NCBI GenBank assembly: GCA_949987565.1
Contig: OX465107.1
Span: forward strand, 21,372,030 to 21,436,029
Length of the DNA stretch: 64,000 nt
Reading direction: 5' to 3'
DNA from: Luidia sarsii
Taxonomy: Eukaryota; Echinodermata; Asteroidea; Paxillosida; Luidiidae
Part shown: positions 45,001 to 53,062 of the stretch, piece by piece
How the letters are laid out: every line of letters begins with the position of its first letter
How positions within the stretch are numbered: the stretch's first letter is position 1
The notes under the pieces: generated by a model
The model's database searches: none
Told to the model about the DNA's origin: nothing
Seen by the model: only the letters and a program-made list of their open reading frames with translations
Made by a program: the position numbers and the translations under genes

Positions 45001-45773
45001 ACAACTAACAAGCACGCAAATGCCCTAGGACAGACAGACGACACTGACCAATCGGCAGGTAATCAGCAAGCACATCAACAACATTCTCCGCGAGTTGTCC
45101 CCACTCGACGCGTGACATTAAAGGGTCACTGATTTAGCCGACACTTTATACCTTAAAAAATGTGGTTTGCATTATAGAATAACAGTTTGCATGTAATTCA
45201 GCTTAAAATTGATTCGTTTGTCAAATTTTTGTGATTTTTCTGCTGTTTTCTTCTTTACATCCGGGTAACTGAGCAAAGTGGTCGTTTTTTGGGGGGCGGG
45301 GCAATGGGTGCAAAATTTGACAATTAAAAGGCTTCGTATTCCAATAACATGAAAAAAAAAATACAAATGATTGACTGAGTAAGATTCAGAATTACATTTT
45401 CTACCATATGGGTTACTTTACATTTTAATTCAGTGGACCTTTAAGACTGTACGTTCGGTGATTTGCCCCTATGGGATCATCTGCTGGAAACAGATGCAGA
45501 CAGCTGGAGTGGGAGTCGAACCCGGGTGGCATTCGAACCCCCAACTCCTGATTTCTAGAACAGATATCTGTGTTAAGAAAGCAAAAGTTGTCCGAGCTCC
45601 TTGGATCTTTTTTTTTTTTCAGAGCATCTTTATTCCGAGGGAAAGGTTGTACTCCATCCCCGTTGGTCATGTGGAATTAGTAACCTTTGACCTGTCTTAC
45701 CTCTGACTGCTAGGAGGTAAGAGAGCACTACCAACCAAAGGAAGGACACTCGCTGGTGCTGGTCCATGGCCAT
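23986..45773 (-). CDS. Receptor gene B: signal peptide, 3 HYR, 4 FN3, one TM, cytoplasmic tail
   Basis: Exons: 45773-45701, 44480-44360, 43387-43302, 39036-38791, 38370-38101, 37048-36915, 36210-36063, 34189-33911, 33055-32789, 31417-31261, 29874-29741, 28181-28081, 26828-26695, then a terminal exon, best candidate 24076-23986. These join in phase and give 746 aa. Order: signal peptide (1-24), HYR1 (25-94), HYR2 (95-176), HYR3 (177-266), four FN3 (267-639), TM about 641-663, tail. Domain borders are phase 1, the usual shuffling phase. It is a single-pass surface protein with an adhesion or ligand-binding ectodomain. No catalytic domain is seen. Tail tyrosine motifs (SYVNE, IYDVKP) suggest SH2-adaptor docking, which is inference. 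It is a tandem paralogue of receptor A. The tail end is the least certain part. Confidence 0.85.
24396..24590 (-). mobile_element. SINE family A copy (near full 3' half)
   Basis: The reverse complement carries ggccttcccaaatagtcag, ctgagctatcc (box A) and ggacttgaacc (box B). Paired head to head with a plus copy at 24598. Confidence 0.7.
24598..24690 (+). mobile_element. SINE family A copy (3' end)
   Basis: gtaagagcactggtgcac, cgggttcatgtcctggtcc and gtctttgccatttttcaa match the tRNA-like 3' half of the family. Confidence 0.65.
25038..25412 (+). mobile_element. MITE family C, copy 2
   Basis: The same element as 11310-11682, colinear from aagcacctacacaacattgg to ccaatgttgtgtaggggct. Noncoding. 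Confidence 0.87.
25595..25657 (+). repeat. 'ATCGAAACGTC' repeat family, copy
   Basis: gagaaaggtcctgctaggat then cgaaacgtcagtcccac. The ggtcct/aggatc pair can form a small hairpin just before gaaacgtc. Confidence 0.65.
26076..26119 (-). CDS. Possible alternative receptor B tail exon
   Basis: A 44-nt segment with a strong pyrimidine tract and acceptor ctgcag. It is in phase with exon 13 and encodes PHHEPPAYDIPDIN, ending G|GTTAGC. The sense is plausible (YDIP motif), but its phase-1 end does not fit the 24076 exon, so it may be alternative or spurious. Confidence 0.35.
26226..26335 (+). mobile_element. SINE family A copy (partial)
   Basis: gggaaggccatcatctaagg, gagagcgctggtacgcaaaa, then attcaagtcccggtccagtc (box-B-like). 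Confidence 0.65.
26385..26660 (+). mobile_element. SINE family A, most complete copy
   Basis: 5' part aaaaagctgcatccactttg, middle cttctgactggcgccccc, box A ggatagctcagatagtaag, box B gttcaaatctcggtcc, 3' end gttctctttgccattttcc. The tRNA-derived region sits in the middle-to-3' half of the element. Confidence 0.75.
26695..26828 (-). CDS. Receptor B exon 13: cytoplasmic tail
   Basis: It encodes AEIQQGTGLRKSQPEDHSYV and NETMGLKKLTLRVRRRPK. Acceptor ctgtcag. Either it ends at GC|GTAAGT (phase 2), or it reads on for one codon to TAA at 26691-26693 and is the terminal exon. SYVNE fits a Grb2-type pYxN motif. Confidence 0.72.
26960..27575. repeat. Tandem array, about 83-bp unit, about 7 copies
   Basis: The unit contains cactgtcactgtcagccatg and ttggcactcccaatacacta. 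Lies in the intron between receptor B exons 12 and 13. The central units are nearly identical. Confidence 0.95.
28081..28181 (-). CDS. Receptor B exon 12: transmembrane segment
   Basis: It encodes LNILAIGLGGGLGLMAFVLF then ICILVMC, followed by a basic stop-transfer CRKIRRRK: a single-pass type I helix. It ends in phase 0 at AAG|GTTGGC. Confidence 0.9.
28281..28536 (+). mobile_element. MITE family D, copy 1 (about 255 bp)
   Basis: Inverted ends atgtgacacggcacaacga and tgctgtgcctggtcacat. Same internal sequence as 51709-51961. Confidence 0.83.
28590..28765 (+). mobile_element. SINE family B copy
   Basis: tRNA-like: actagtggttaagacggctg (box A), taggttcaaatcccgcttg (box B), then the body caaagcactgagcactcgg and gcaaaccctcattgaa. 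Confidence 0.72.
29236..29642 (-). mobile_element. LINE ORF2 C-terminal fragment, still open
   Basis: About 135 codons without a stop: LGFKSWLESNWYGFLRRMIK, INVQYLKYIAHICRREN and YYRDPWIGISGLLGDLSI. This resembles the C-terminal domain of L1/NeSL-type non-LTR polyproteins. It lies in a receptor B intron. Confidence 0.8.
29741..29874 (-). CDS. Receptor B exon 11: FN3 domain 4, second half
   Basis: It encodes YTFDSLEPETEYFVSIVSEY, then VPRTLMVTTGITTPADPAP, the membrane-proximal stalk. Paralogous to receptor A 59602-59478. Confidence 0.92.
30079..30460 (-). mobile_element. MITE family C, copy 3
   Basis: The reverse orientation of the 11310 and 25038 copies. The right end is disrupted by a small insertion (gtgtaccctgggggctc). 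Confidence 0.85.
30990..31115 (+). repeat. 'GAAACGTCGAG' repeat family, diverged copy
   Basis: gcccgaaacgatcgagttac, then a diverged ggttcccttcag, then acatggtgtcaccgcaaacc in the family order. Confidence 0.55.
31261..31417 (-). CDS. Receptor B exon 10: FN3 domain 4, first half
   Basis: It encodes PAPIENLRPTAVLEESF and LEWDPPAESDFDSHDIYI, phase 1 in and 2 out, with the same split as receptor A 60978-60825. Confidence 0.92.
31540..31705 (-). mobile_element. SINE family B copy
   Basis: Reverse orientation: ttcagtgagggttttccc, tgctcagtgctttgaccg, ctcgggcaggattcaaactc (box B), cagatgtctcgtgaac. Confidence 0.68.
31786..32000 (+). repeat. Interspersed repeat related to 13925-14215
   Basis: ggccgttcccactgcgcaaa, gtgtccacactggccaaaag, gccgattgtggttggcagta. 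Noncoding. Confidence 0.55.
32068..32362 (+). mobile_element. MITE-like element with CTTGTGGAGAC ends
   Basis: ccttgtggagacatggcttt at left and ggtctccacaaggcacc at right. A diverged relative lies at 32405-32700 and a further copy at 49535-49752. Confidence 0.65.
32789..33055 (-). CDS. Receptor B exon 9: FN3 domain 3
   Basis: A phase 1-1 exon encoding ISVAWSEDS, EPYMLFIEPQDAKKNFLT and LKPNTEYYIRLIHNRGLS. Very close to receptor A 62613-62341. Confidence 0.94.
33110..33285 (-). mobile_element. SINE family B copy
   Basis: Reverse orientation with a well-kept tRNA-like part: ctcgggcaggattcgaaccc, gcagatgtcttaaccactta. Confidence 0.75.
33911..34189 (-). CDS. Receptor B exon 8: FN3 domain 2
   Basis: A phase 1-1 exon encoding IELTWTPISLRNVQQYMV and GLKPNTEYTASVRTVVGSG, a textbook FN3. 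It is paralogous to receptor A 63612-63325. Confidence 0.94.
34385..36063. repeat. Tandem array, about 82-bp unit made of two 41-bp halves, about 20 copies
   Basis: The unit contains caccccattctgcttacttt, cccctgactgtaatcctttc, tgcactccattctgcttact and tgtccctggctataacccta. On the sense strand each half carries AAGTAAGCAG or CCAGTAAGCAG, like a 5' splice site. The array runs into the last about 26 nt of receptor B exon 7. Confidence 0.96.
36063..36210 (-). CDS. Receptor B exon 7: FN3 domain 1, second half
   Basis: It encodes GKMTTPPQEVIHTYSDV and LICDLAAGELYTVRVDKA, the L-x-P/A-G-x-x-Y-x-V-x-V strand of FN3. The donor CCA|GTAAGTGG is part of the first unit of the adjacent tandem array. Confidence 0.82.
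36305..36872. repeat. (GGTTG)n-type pentanucleotide tract
   Basis: About 570 bp of imperfect ggttg units with G/A variants, in the intron that splits FN3 domain 1 of receptor B. On the sense strand it is C- and A-rich. Confidence 0.9.
36915..37048 (-). CDS. Receptor B exon 6: FN3 domain 1, first half
   Basis: It encodes VQPPSEHIYIDTPSDD and LSVKWPITKEDQSG, ending at AAG|GTAGCA in phase 0. A divergent FN3 with the conserved W. It joins the next exon in phase. Confidence 0.75.
37418..37605. mobile_element. SINE family B fragments in inverted orientation
   Basis: A minus copy (37418-37525: caatgagggttttgccctgc, cagctcgggcaggat) is followed by a plus body fragment (37535-37605: catcaggcgttggacaaagc, gagcagggcaagccctc). 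Confidence 0.65.
37665..37825 (+). mobile_element. SINE family B copy, best tRNA-like head
   Basis: ggtcaagtggttaagacgtc (box A), gcgggttcgaatcctgcccg (box B), then caaagcactgaatactcagt and gcaaaccctcattgaa. The head resembles a Leu/Ser-type tRNA, but the body downstream marks it as a SINE. Confidence 0.78.
38101..38370 (-). CDS. Receptor B exon 5: HYR domain 3
   Basis: A complete HYR domain in one phase 1-1 exon: PKFTACPDSS, AVTWVQPTAQDNSG, GTTTTVTYNATDPFGN and CEFDVQVL. The exon is noticeably more GC-rich than its surroundings. Confidence 0.93.
38791..39036 (-). CDS. Receptor B exon 4: HYR domain 2
   Basis: A complete HYR domain in one phase 1-1 exon: FGACPERVSEYT, PVWDVEPSDNV, HTVVCTARDSAGN and CTFPVVIT. 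A 2.9-kb satellite lies in the intron upstream. Confidence 0.92.
39170..39349 (-). other. Orphan open frame next to the satellite
   Basis: A 59-codon open frame with protein-like composition (QQSEYNRLYNAQKIARQIVD, RTAAELKLKQRSQ). It ends where the 212-bp satellite starts. It does not fit as a receptor B exon because the phase would give a stop. Possibly a retroelement remnant; I do not recognise it. Confidence 0.3.
39354..42235. repeat. Satellite, 212-bp monomer, 13 full copies plus a part, with 635-bp higher-order period
   Basis: Monomer starts: 39354, 39566, 39778, 39993, 40204, 40416, 40628, 40839, 41051, 41263, 41474, 41686, 41898, 42109. There are two main types, one with actagttttagcatggtgct and one with actactgtcagcatggtggt. 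The trimers from 39993 and from 40628 are nearly identical, so part of the array was copied in 635-bp blocks. It lies in the receptor B intron between HYR1 and HYR2. Confidence 0.97.
42895..43250 (+). repeat. 'GAAACGTCGAG' repeat family, longest copy
   Basis: ctcctgatgaagacgaacag, agtacactgttcgaaacgtc, ggttcttttcagaacc, gttgtcaccgcaaacc. A second 3' part lies at 43195-43243. Confidence 0.72.
43302..43387 (-). CDS. Receptor B exon 3: HYR domain 1, second half
   Basis: It encodes SFTAGKMTNVRCNNMYND and then TCTFQVNILG, the F-x-x-G-x-T-x-V-x-C ... C-x-F-x-V end of HYR. The intron within the domain holds no notable repeat. Confidence 0.85.
44360..44480 (-). CDS. Receptor B exon 2: HYR domain 1, first half
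   Basis: It encodes ASLTCPGNINRDSGS and ITVEWVNPNVNN, the CP-x-N ... V-x-W-x-x-P-x-x-x-N start of a HYR (hyalin repeat) domain. Phase 1 in, phase 2 out. Confidence 0.85.
45450..45590 (-). mobile_element. SINE family B copy (diverged)
   Basis: The reverse orientation contains cattcgaacccccaactcct, the box-B region, and cagatatctgtgttaag. Confidence 0.5.
45701..45773 (-). CDS. Receptor B exon 1: signal peptide
   Basis: ATG opens MAMDQHQRV and a hydrophobic core SFLWLVVLSYLLAV, a classic signal peptide. It ends in phase 1 at G|GTAAGA and joins a HYR exon. A second ATG two codons later is an alternative start. Confidence 0.85.
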
Positions 45774-45860
45774 TCTTATGGTTTAGCTTTCTTCCCAAGA
45801 AGAACAAAAATGGAGAAAAAGCACAAAGAAAAAGAATGTTATTGTCTATACCCAATGTGT

Positions 45861-45890
45861 CTAAGTATAAAATTTGCATGACCCATTTTT
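45861..45890 (-). promoter_or_regulatory. Octamer plus TATA-like motif upstream of receptor B
   Basis: The minus strand reads ATGCAAAT (45872-45879) followed by TTTATACTT, about 90-100 bp before the ATG. POU factors bind this octamer. The call rests on motif and position only. Confidence 0.3.
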
Positions 45891-46033
45891 TGGTTTTTTG
45901 GGGAGGTTATGCTTGGAGGTAGAGATACCCGGTAGCTTTAGAATAGGCTGCCCTAACCCTAACCTTATCCTTGGCCCTAAGAAAACTGAACGTTTGTGCA
46001 TGGTAACCTTGCACTCGCTTTCTGATCGTGCAA

Positions 46034-46508
46034 GAGGGGTTTTCACACGACAAAATCCCTAGGGATTTCTCGAAAATTCCCTGGGGAATTCGGTCGGTCT
46101 GTTCACACTACCAAAGAAATTCCCGGGGAAAAGCTTCTTTTTTCAGGGAATATCTACCTCTGCTCGGGAGTAGGGTAGAAGGAGAAAAACCCTTGGGTTT
46201 TACATTTTCCCTGGGGAAAAGCAACTAGTGTGAACGTAGGCGGGTTTATACTTAGTTACTTACCCCCACTTTTTTACGTACATTTGGGAACTTCAGAAAG
46301 TGCGCCCTCCGTTTACACATTCCTCGGGGATTGATTGCCAGCCGGTGAAACGACCGTGCATATTCCCGGGAAATAGTGTCCCCGAAAGTTACCAAATGGG
46401 TCCAGTGTGAACGGTTGCCGGGATTGTTGGTGGGGTAAAAAAAATCCCCGGGATTTCCACGGGGATTTATTCCCCAGAGATTGGCTCTGTAGTGTGAAAA
46501 GGGCTTTA
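46034..46508. mobile_element. Non-autonomous DNA element, about 475 bp
   Basis: Ends aggggttttcacacgac and gtagtgtgaaaagggcttt are inverted. The interior is rich in ccctggggaa/ttccccgggg-type palindromes. Noncoding. Confidence 0.6.
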
Positions 46509-47267
46509 CAGTATCGGAGCAAACCCAAATCCCCATTGCTCTGTATGGTAGAAGACAGAGGGGTTGAGCTAATGGTAGTCGTCGGGAGTACCATGAATTA
46601 ACTGGTTCACCAATATAGGTTATAGGAGCAGCTACCCACTGTGGCACACACAACGTCATGCTGAGGTTTTCGTTCCCCTGCCAGTGGACTGAGAACAGGG
46701 CTCAAAAATTAATATCCACTCGACCAAGTCTAGTGATTTCAGCATCAGTCTAGTGCCGAGTGTGACTGCACTGGACCGCCTATCTAGTGGGTGGGGAAAA
46801 TGGCACTCAAATACTGTACATGTACATACAGTATATAGTGCTTTGATTTTGACCTGTACAAGTAAAAAGCATTTTCTCATGGTATTCCTTTCACTGCTTC
46901 AATGTTTTCCTCTTATTTATGGCACACGGGTCTTGTAAAAATAGTTCCGGTCCAGCATGGATTCCTCCATGGGTCCAGTAAGAGTCTTCAGTTACTAGAC
47001 GTGTTGTCTAGTACATTTTTTTTTTGTGAAATTCAAGCCCTGATGACGATGGTTATGGTGGTGTTTGATGTTTTTTTTCCCCCAAACCCTCCTCTGAAAG
47101 AATTTACAAGCATTCCGGAGAAACGTGTTTTTCATTCGCTGTGGCCTATTGGGAAAATCCCCCTGCCAGTCCCCCCACCAACAAAATAATGGACTATTGA
47201 TTGGCTTGAAAAGAATTCCTCATGGGGAAACTTGTGCTTGATTCATATTGAGGTGGGTTACAGTTCA

Positions 47268-47482
47268 GGAGCCAATTTCATAGCGCCGCTTAAGCGCCCA
47301 AATGTGCTTAAGCGCAACCCAAACTTCACTTTTGTTTCACGCTAAGCAAAGAAGAATGGAATACAAGTCAAAAGCAATGGACAACACATCGCAGGGCAGC
47401 TTGTAATCCTGCTTACACGAGGAAGACTTTTTCTGCTCAGCAGATTTTCACGCTTAAGCGGCTCTATGAAATTGGGCCCAGG
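47268..47482. mobile_element. Palindromic MITE, about 215 bp
   Basis: The left end gccaatttcatagcgccgct and right end gcggctctatgaaattgggc are inverted. I recall this CAATTTCATAGAGC...GCTTAAGC type from marine invertebrate, especially echinoderm, sequence; that is memory, not proof. Confidence 0.75.
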
Positions 47483-47887
47483 TTCTGTGTGCATATTCAC
47501 GAGCAAGTGGTATGTGTGTGTGACTTAGCCGGGATGTTTGTGCCAATGTAACGAAGCACCCTGATTCCACTCTGGGTTAAAACCGACCGTGGTAATTGTA
47601 TCTTGCAAGACGGAGGGCATTTGCAACATTTGCCAGGCCATTATTTTTTAAAGACATGCATGTATCAATACTAGCTAACCATTATAGTCCTAGGATTGGA
47701 GCATCAGGTTTTTCTAACAATTTCGAAGACATTAATGTGAAGTATTGGTAAATTTTCTTATATCACTTTTTTGAGAATTTACATGGTGTCTCCGCAAACC
47801 TATTTATCCTGATATTCTCACCATGCAAACCTTCAAATCTCATAAAACTTTTTTGCTTGATTTTTGTGTTAACTATTAAAGTATTAT

Positions 47888-48020
47888 AGTTGGCTATTTG
47901 GGAAGGCTGCCATCTAAGGGATGCAGTGGATAGCTCAGATGGTTAGAGAGCTGGTACCCAAAACCAGAGGTCTTGGGTTCAAATCCAGGTCCAGCCAAAG
48001 TTTTCTTTGCAATTGTTGTC
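47888..48020 (+). mobile_element. SINE family A copy
   Basis: gggaaggctgccatctaagg, ggatagctcagatggttag, gggttcaaatccaggtccag, gttttctttgcaatt. Confidence 0.72.
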
Positions 48021-48084
48021 AATGTTTAGGTTTTTTTTTAAAGTTTCCAGTCAATTATTCTTTATTTGTTTGAGTTCAGTTAAA

Positions 48085-48310
48085 AGACAAGCTGCTGTAC
48101 CCAGTTGTACAACAAACTGTCCTTTGCGTCAGAATTAAAATGGGGTTGTGATCCCCAGAGATTCTGTACATGCAATGGTTAGATGCTTCTGACTGGAGCC
48201 TAACCTAGCCTGTTGACGAGTTGACTATTTTGGGAAGGTCGCTTTCTAAGGCCTGGATAGCTCAGCTGTACTTAAGAGCACTTCGTTGGGAAGTGAACCA
48301 AACAGTCCCA
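48085..48310 (+). mobile_element. SINE family A copy with 5' part
   Basis: aagctgctgtacccagttgt, ctttgcgtcagaattaaaat, gcttctgactggagcct, gcctggatagctcagctg. The box-B part has diverged. Confidence 0.65.
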
Positions 48311-48847
48311 CACTTGACCAGACGTTAACCTGTGAGATATTATTCCTGATATTGCTTTGTTTTCTTACTTATAGATCTACTGTATAATGAATGTGTGTTA
48401 AAGAAATGAACATTCTAGCTCTTCAGAATTCATAGGCTTTGTAAAAGCTTTTATTTGTTTTAAACATGCTTTCACGTGAGGTCACACATGATCAATCATA
48501 TTTGACCTTTGAGCCTAAAAACAATCTCAGAAAAACAAGTAAATTTTTAATCTGATACAATTATAGGCCTACATTATATACAAATAGTACAACTACAAAT
48601 TGACGTACCCACAATTCTTTCTGAAATAGCACAGAATCATTCCCCAATTTTTCATTATTTTGGTCACGCACAGGACTAAGAATAGTTCTGGTTCATAGAG
48701 CCAGGTGTTCCGGGTTCAGATCCCGCTCTAGTTCAATTTTCTGTGCCATTCTTATAATTGTTGTTCATTTTTGTATGACTTTAGATTTTAGTCAAACAAA
48801 CAAAGGAAAAACTGACTTTGAACTTTTGAACAAATTGAACAATTGGC

Positions 48848-49085
48848 CAAGAACATTTTTACTGGACCAGGACTTGAACCCGAGACCTCTGGATTTATGT
48901 ACCAGTACTCTTCCATCTGAGCCATCCAGCTCTTAGTAGATGGTGTACTTCTCAAATAGTACACTAGTCTTTGCCGGGGTGGGGGCGCCAGTCAGAAGCA
49001 ATTCAACCAAGCACTGGTACATTGATCCAGAGGTCTCTGGTTCAAGTCCCCGTCCAGTCCAAATTTTCTCTGCCAATTGTTCAGT
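48848..49085. mobile_element. Head-to-head pair of SINE family A copies
   Basis: A minus copy at 48848-49008 (ggacttgaacccgagacctc, ctgagccatccagctc) abuts a plus 3' part at 49010-49085 (gcactggtacattgatccag, ggttcaagtccccgtccagt). Same arrangement as 24396-24690. Confidence 0.68.
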
Positions 49086-49534
49086 TTTAATTTTTAGTTG
49101 AAGCTGTGGAGGGGGCTGACATTTTGATCGCCGTAGGATCGTAACATCAGGCTGCTCAACTTGTTCGAGAGTATATTTGAAGGCATCCGGTCAGCAAGCA
49201 ATTTCTAAAAATTCAGTATGTGGGGAAGGTCCTACTGGGATCGAAATACAGTTCTCTCTAATTTTTCTCTCTGGTTTAAACCAGGCTCTTCGGTTTGATG
49301 TTCCAGAGTTCATTATTGTTAATCAAAGTCTCTTTATCATATGAGCACTTGCAAAGAAGAATCCCTGAGGTCTCCAAAAGTCTCTAGGCTCAAATCCCAG
49401 TCCAGACAAAGTTTTTTTGGCCAATTTTTTGATTTGTTCAAAAGTTCCCAGTCAGTTTTTCCTTTATTTGTTTGAATTAGATAATTAACACCTGCTTGGA
49501 TAATTGTGTATTGTGTGCATATATACTGAATTTT

Positions 49535-49752
49535 GTATCCTTGTGGAGTTTTAAAAATGCTCCCATTTCAACCACAGTTACTTTCCTGTGTAGAAATTTG
49601 GACCGTATGTCCCTTATATATAACACAATTTGCGACAGATTCTTACCCATCACAAATTTCCCGTTTTTGAGTTTTTTCCAAATATCAGTTTCGTGATAAC
49701 CTGTACAATTTTCCTGTGGTTGTCTTAGGTCTCCACAAGGCACTAGATTCGC
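49535..49752 (+). mobile_element. MITE-like element related to 32068-32362
   Basis: Shares gtagaaatttggaccgtatg, gattcttacccatcacaaat and the ggtctccacaaggcac end with the 32-kb copy. Confidence 0.65.
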
Positions 49753-50930
49753 GCCATACACACCTGACTTTGGCAAAGACAACATAGATTGAATAGCATA
49801 GACACATACAGATTTGAAGGAATCCAAACTTATGTTGATATGTTGTTAATCGTTTTGAAATTCAGAGTGTCTGTTTCTTAATTCATGCTTCCATACGCAG
49901 TCAGCCTCCCATAACACACATAAGGCCTTATTGGTACAAACAAATATCTGGACCTACATGTGTACTGTGTACATGTACACCATAAGTACATCATTAATGT
50001 TGCTCTTCCCTTCTCTGTCCTATTCCTGTTTAGAGCAGCACTCCCCAATAATTATGTGTTGTCCCCCATCCCAAAATCTATCAGAAACGGCAGCAGTCTT
50101 TAGATATTAGTACGGGGAAATGAGAGATGATCTAGTAGAATATCAGCTCATTTCAACTGCTCAAGAGGGATGAGGGTGAACTACTGTACAGTGTACTACA
50201 TAAGACCTTATCTTGTTATTCATAAACGTGTTCCCGTTTGCCTCCCATAGTGAGTACACTCATTTGAATTGAATGTAACCACTATTAGAACCCAACAAAT
50301 ATCACTACACACTGCATTATTTTAGACTCACACCAGACAGTTTATCCAGGGCTAAAGTAAGGGTTTTTCTTCAGCAATATTTGCCAACTTACCGACACAG
50401 TCGCTTTGCCGTAGATTTCTGTTTCTCAACTTGAATCTCTCCGGCAAATCGCTACCTGAAATACAGTACAGCTATTTCCTGGTTGAAATCGATCTGGGGT
50501 GTTTTTTTTGTACATTTGTCTCCATTCATTATTATTTTTTTTAGTGCCCACTTCCTTGTATGGGGGTGACTTCATACCATGACTACACAGTTTAAGCGCG
50601 TTTGCAATAACCCAGTCAGGCATGAAGTTCGGGCTCGGAACGGTGCCGAGATTTGCAAACAAAACCCAAGTTGGAAAAAAAACTGTACATACAAACACCA
50701 GGACAGACAGGCAATAACAACAAGTTGTGTGCCCCTGCTTGAAGTTTAGACCCTTCTGCTACCCTTCCACCCCGATAAACGAACGTAAGTACAGACTAAA
50801 GATTGAAAGGTTTTCATGGTGGAAGTGAAAAGTAGAAAGTTGCCGGCAACATACAGTACTACAACTGTAAGTCCCCTCTTTTAAGAGAGAAAAGAATCAT
50901 ACCTACTGGATATAGGAAGGTTTGCGGTGA

Positions 50931-51120
50931 CGCCATGTATAAGGTCTCTTAAAGAAGAGATGTGGTTCTGAAAAGAACCTGAGTGGTAACTCGACGTTTC
51001 GACCAGTATGCTCTGGCCGTCATCGGGATGACGGCCAGAGCATACTGGTCGAAACGTCGAGTTACCACTCAGGTTCTTTTCAGAACCACATCTCTTCTTT
51101 AAGAGACCTTATACATGGTG
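50931..51120. repeat. Long near-perfect palindrome, 94-bp arms, 2-bp centre
   Basis: Arms 50931-51024 and 51027-51120 are reverse complements with one mismatch seen by eye, centred on catc-gg-gatg. Each arm is one 'GAAACGTCGAG' family unit, so two units are joined head to head. Confidence 0.93.
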
Positions 51121-51627
51121 TATTATACATGGTATATTGATTAACCCACCATGCAAAGCCTTAAGTCTTATTCATACCTACTGGGTACATATCAATATTG
51201 ATGAAATTTTCACAGAAATCACACCTGGGCTTACTTAATATAATAGTCTTGGTTACTCTTGAGTAATCTTATGAAGGATAGCCATCTATGGAATCAAAAT
51301 GTCACTCTCATGTCAATCTAGTCATTAATAAGCAGTTTACCACATTTCTCTATCCTATGCTCTATCATGTATACTAATACTAATTATAAGCAACTAATTA
51401 AGTCCGTATTATCAAAAATTATCTTAGCTTTAAAAAAGAAACAACGGATAGATACGATCGTGTTTAAAAATGCTGGAGTTACCACATTAAGTTCAATAAT
51501 AGATTCATGTTCAATTGAGACACACTGCTCAAATCAGTTATTAAACCAACAATGTACTTAGTAATATGGTGATATACAAAAATGTTGCAAACTGCTTACT
51601 GACTAAAATTACCAAAAAGTAAATCTA

Positions 51628-51675
51628 AAATTTAGTGGGCCTGACGTTTCGATCCTAGCAGGACCTTTCTCATAT
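51628..51675 (-). repeat. 'ATCGAAACGTC' repeat family, copy
   Basis: The plus strand reads gggcctgacgtttcgatcct then agcaggacctttctc, the inverse of the 25600 copy. Confidence 0.65.
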
Positions 51676-51708
51676 GTAGATTGGGCCCGAGGCTTGTAAG
51701 CACAAAAA

Positions 51709-51961
51709 TGTGACCCGGCACAGCATAATGAGGAATAACCCCACTTTTGAGATTTTGAGGTTTTCTAATGATGTGAAAGAGTATACCATTAGCTTTCAAG
51801 TGATATCAAAATATAATATCCTCTAATACTTAACATTTCCGAAAAATAATTTTAAAAAAAATTGATTTGTAATCGAATTGTGAAGATACTTTAACTTCAG
51901 GCGTTTTTTACTCAAAAAGTGTTTTGGTGGGATATTCCTCAAGTCGTTGTGCCGGGTCACA
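51709..51961 (-). mobile_element. MITE family D, copy 2
   Basis: tgtgacccggcacagcataa at left and tcgttgtgccgggtcac at right. Opposite orientation to 28281-28536. Confidence 0.83.
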
Positions 51962-52556
51962 AATGTGTATGGGAAAGATCTTTTATAATGATTTTTTTTT
52001 TTTTTCTGGCAGCCAGTGTCATTCACACAAGACTGGAGTAGGATGTGTTCCCAATTTCCAGTGCGTGTCCCTAATCTAGTAGCTTATGATGTTATTCTGG
52101 AAAAATCTCTAAAATATCAAAACATCATGGCCCTCAGCTTTGTGGAGATTTGCAGCATTTTTCGTTTATTACATTAAGATATATAGCAGTCCTTTCATTT
52201 TGCTATTTACAAGTTTTGGGTCATGTCTATAATTCAACTTAACTGTTTACACTGAACTCTCTACCAGCCAGGACATCAGTGAAATTTTCCCCGAATTTGC
52301 AAAATGTACTGGAAATATCTCAAAATATCGAAAGTTGGGCTATCAAATGTTTTGGCGATTTTCATATCGGTTAATAAGCAGTTTTGAACATTTTTGTATA
52401 ATTATTATTTCAATATTATTCTTGGTAGAATTTGATTGATTTGTTTTTCCTTTATTTGTTTGACCTGGATAGAACTTGATTGATATTTGCAAAACAATCC
52501 CTGGGTAGGCATAGCACTTAAAGGTCAGTTTTGACTAGAAAATATAAACTTGAAAA

Positions 52557-52652
52557 ATAATGGCAAAGAAAACTTTGACTGGACTGGGACTTAAGCCCGA
52601 GACCTCTGGATTAACATACCAGCGCTCTCCCATCTGAGCTATCCAACTCATC
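52557..52652 (-). mobile_element. SINE family A copy (3' half)
   Basis: Reverse orientation: gactggactgggacttaagc, gagacctctggattaacata, ctcccatctgagctatcc. Confidence 0.65.
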
Positions 52653-53062
52653 TTTTGCGTCCCTTTCCTCCACTAAATGTGTCCAGAAGACAGAATTACC
52701 TGTATCAGAGTGTCCCCCCCCGGACAAGCTTACCCAGGTACACGTAAATGTGCCCCCCCCCCGGAGAAATTTACATTGCCACAACTGGGTAAATGTGTGC
52801 TCTCAATGGTGTTGTGATGACAGGTAATGGATTTTCAGAACCCCCACTGGATCACCCACCATGCACCCCCTCCCCAATGCCCCGCCCCCAGGATGTCCTT
52901 GTGATCTTGGCTTTAGTATCTGGCGTCAGGCATCATGTAGTCACTATCCTGCGATGGATTAGTTTTTCCTGGAGGAAAGAAATTGATAGATTGATCAACT
53001 GATGACATGGCCAATAGATTAATTGAGCGATTGATCAATCGGCCAATCAACCAATTCATGTG

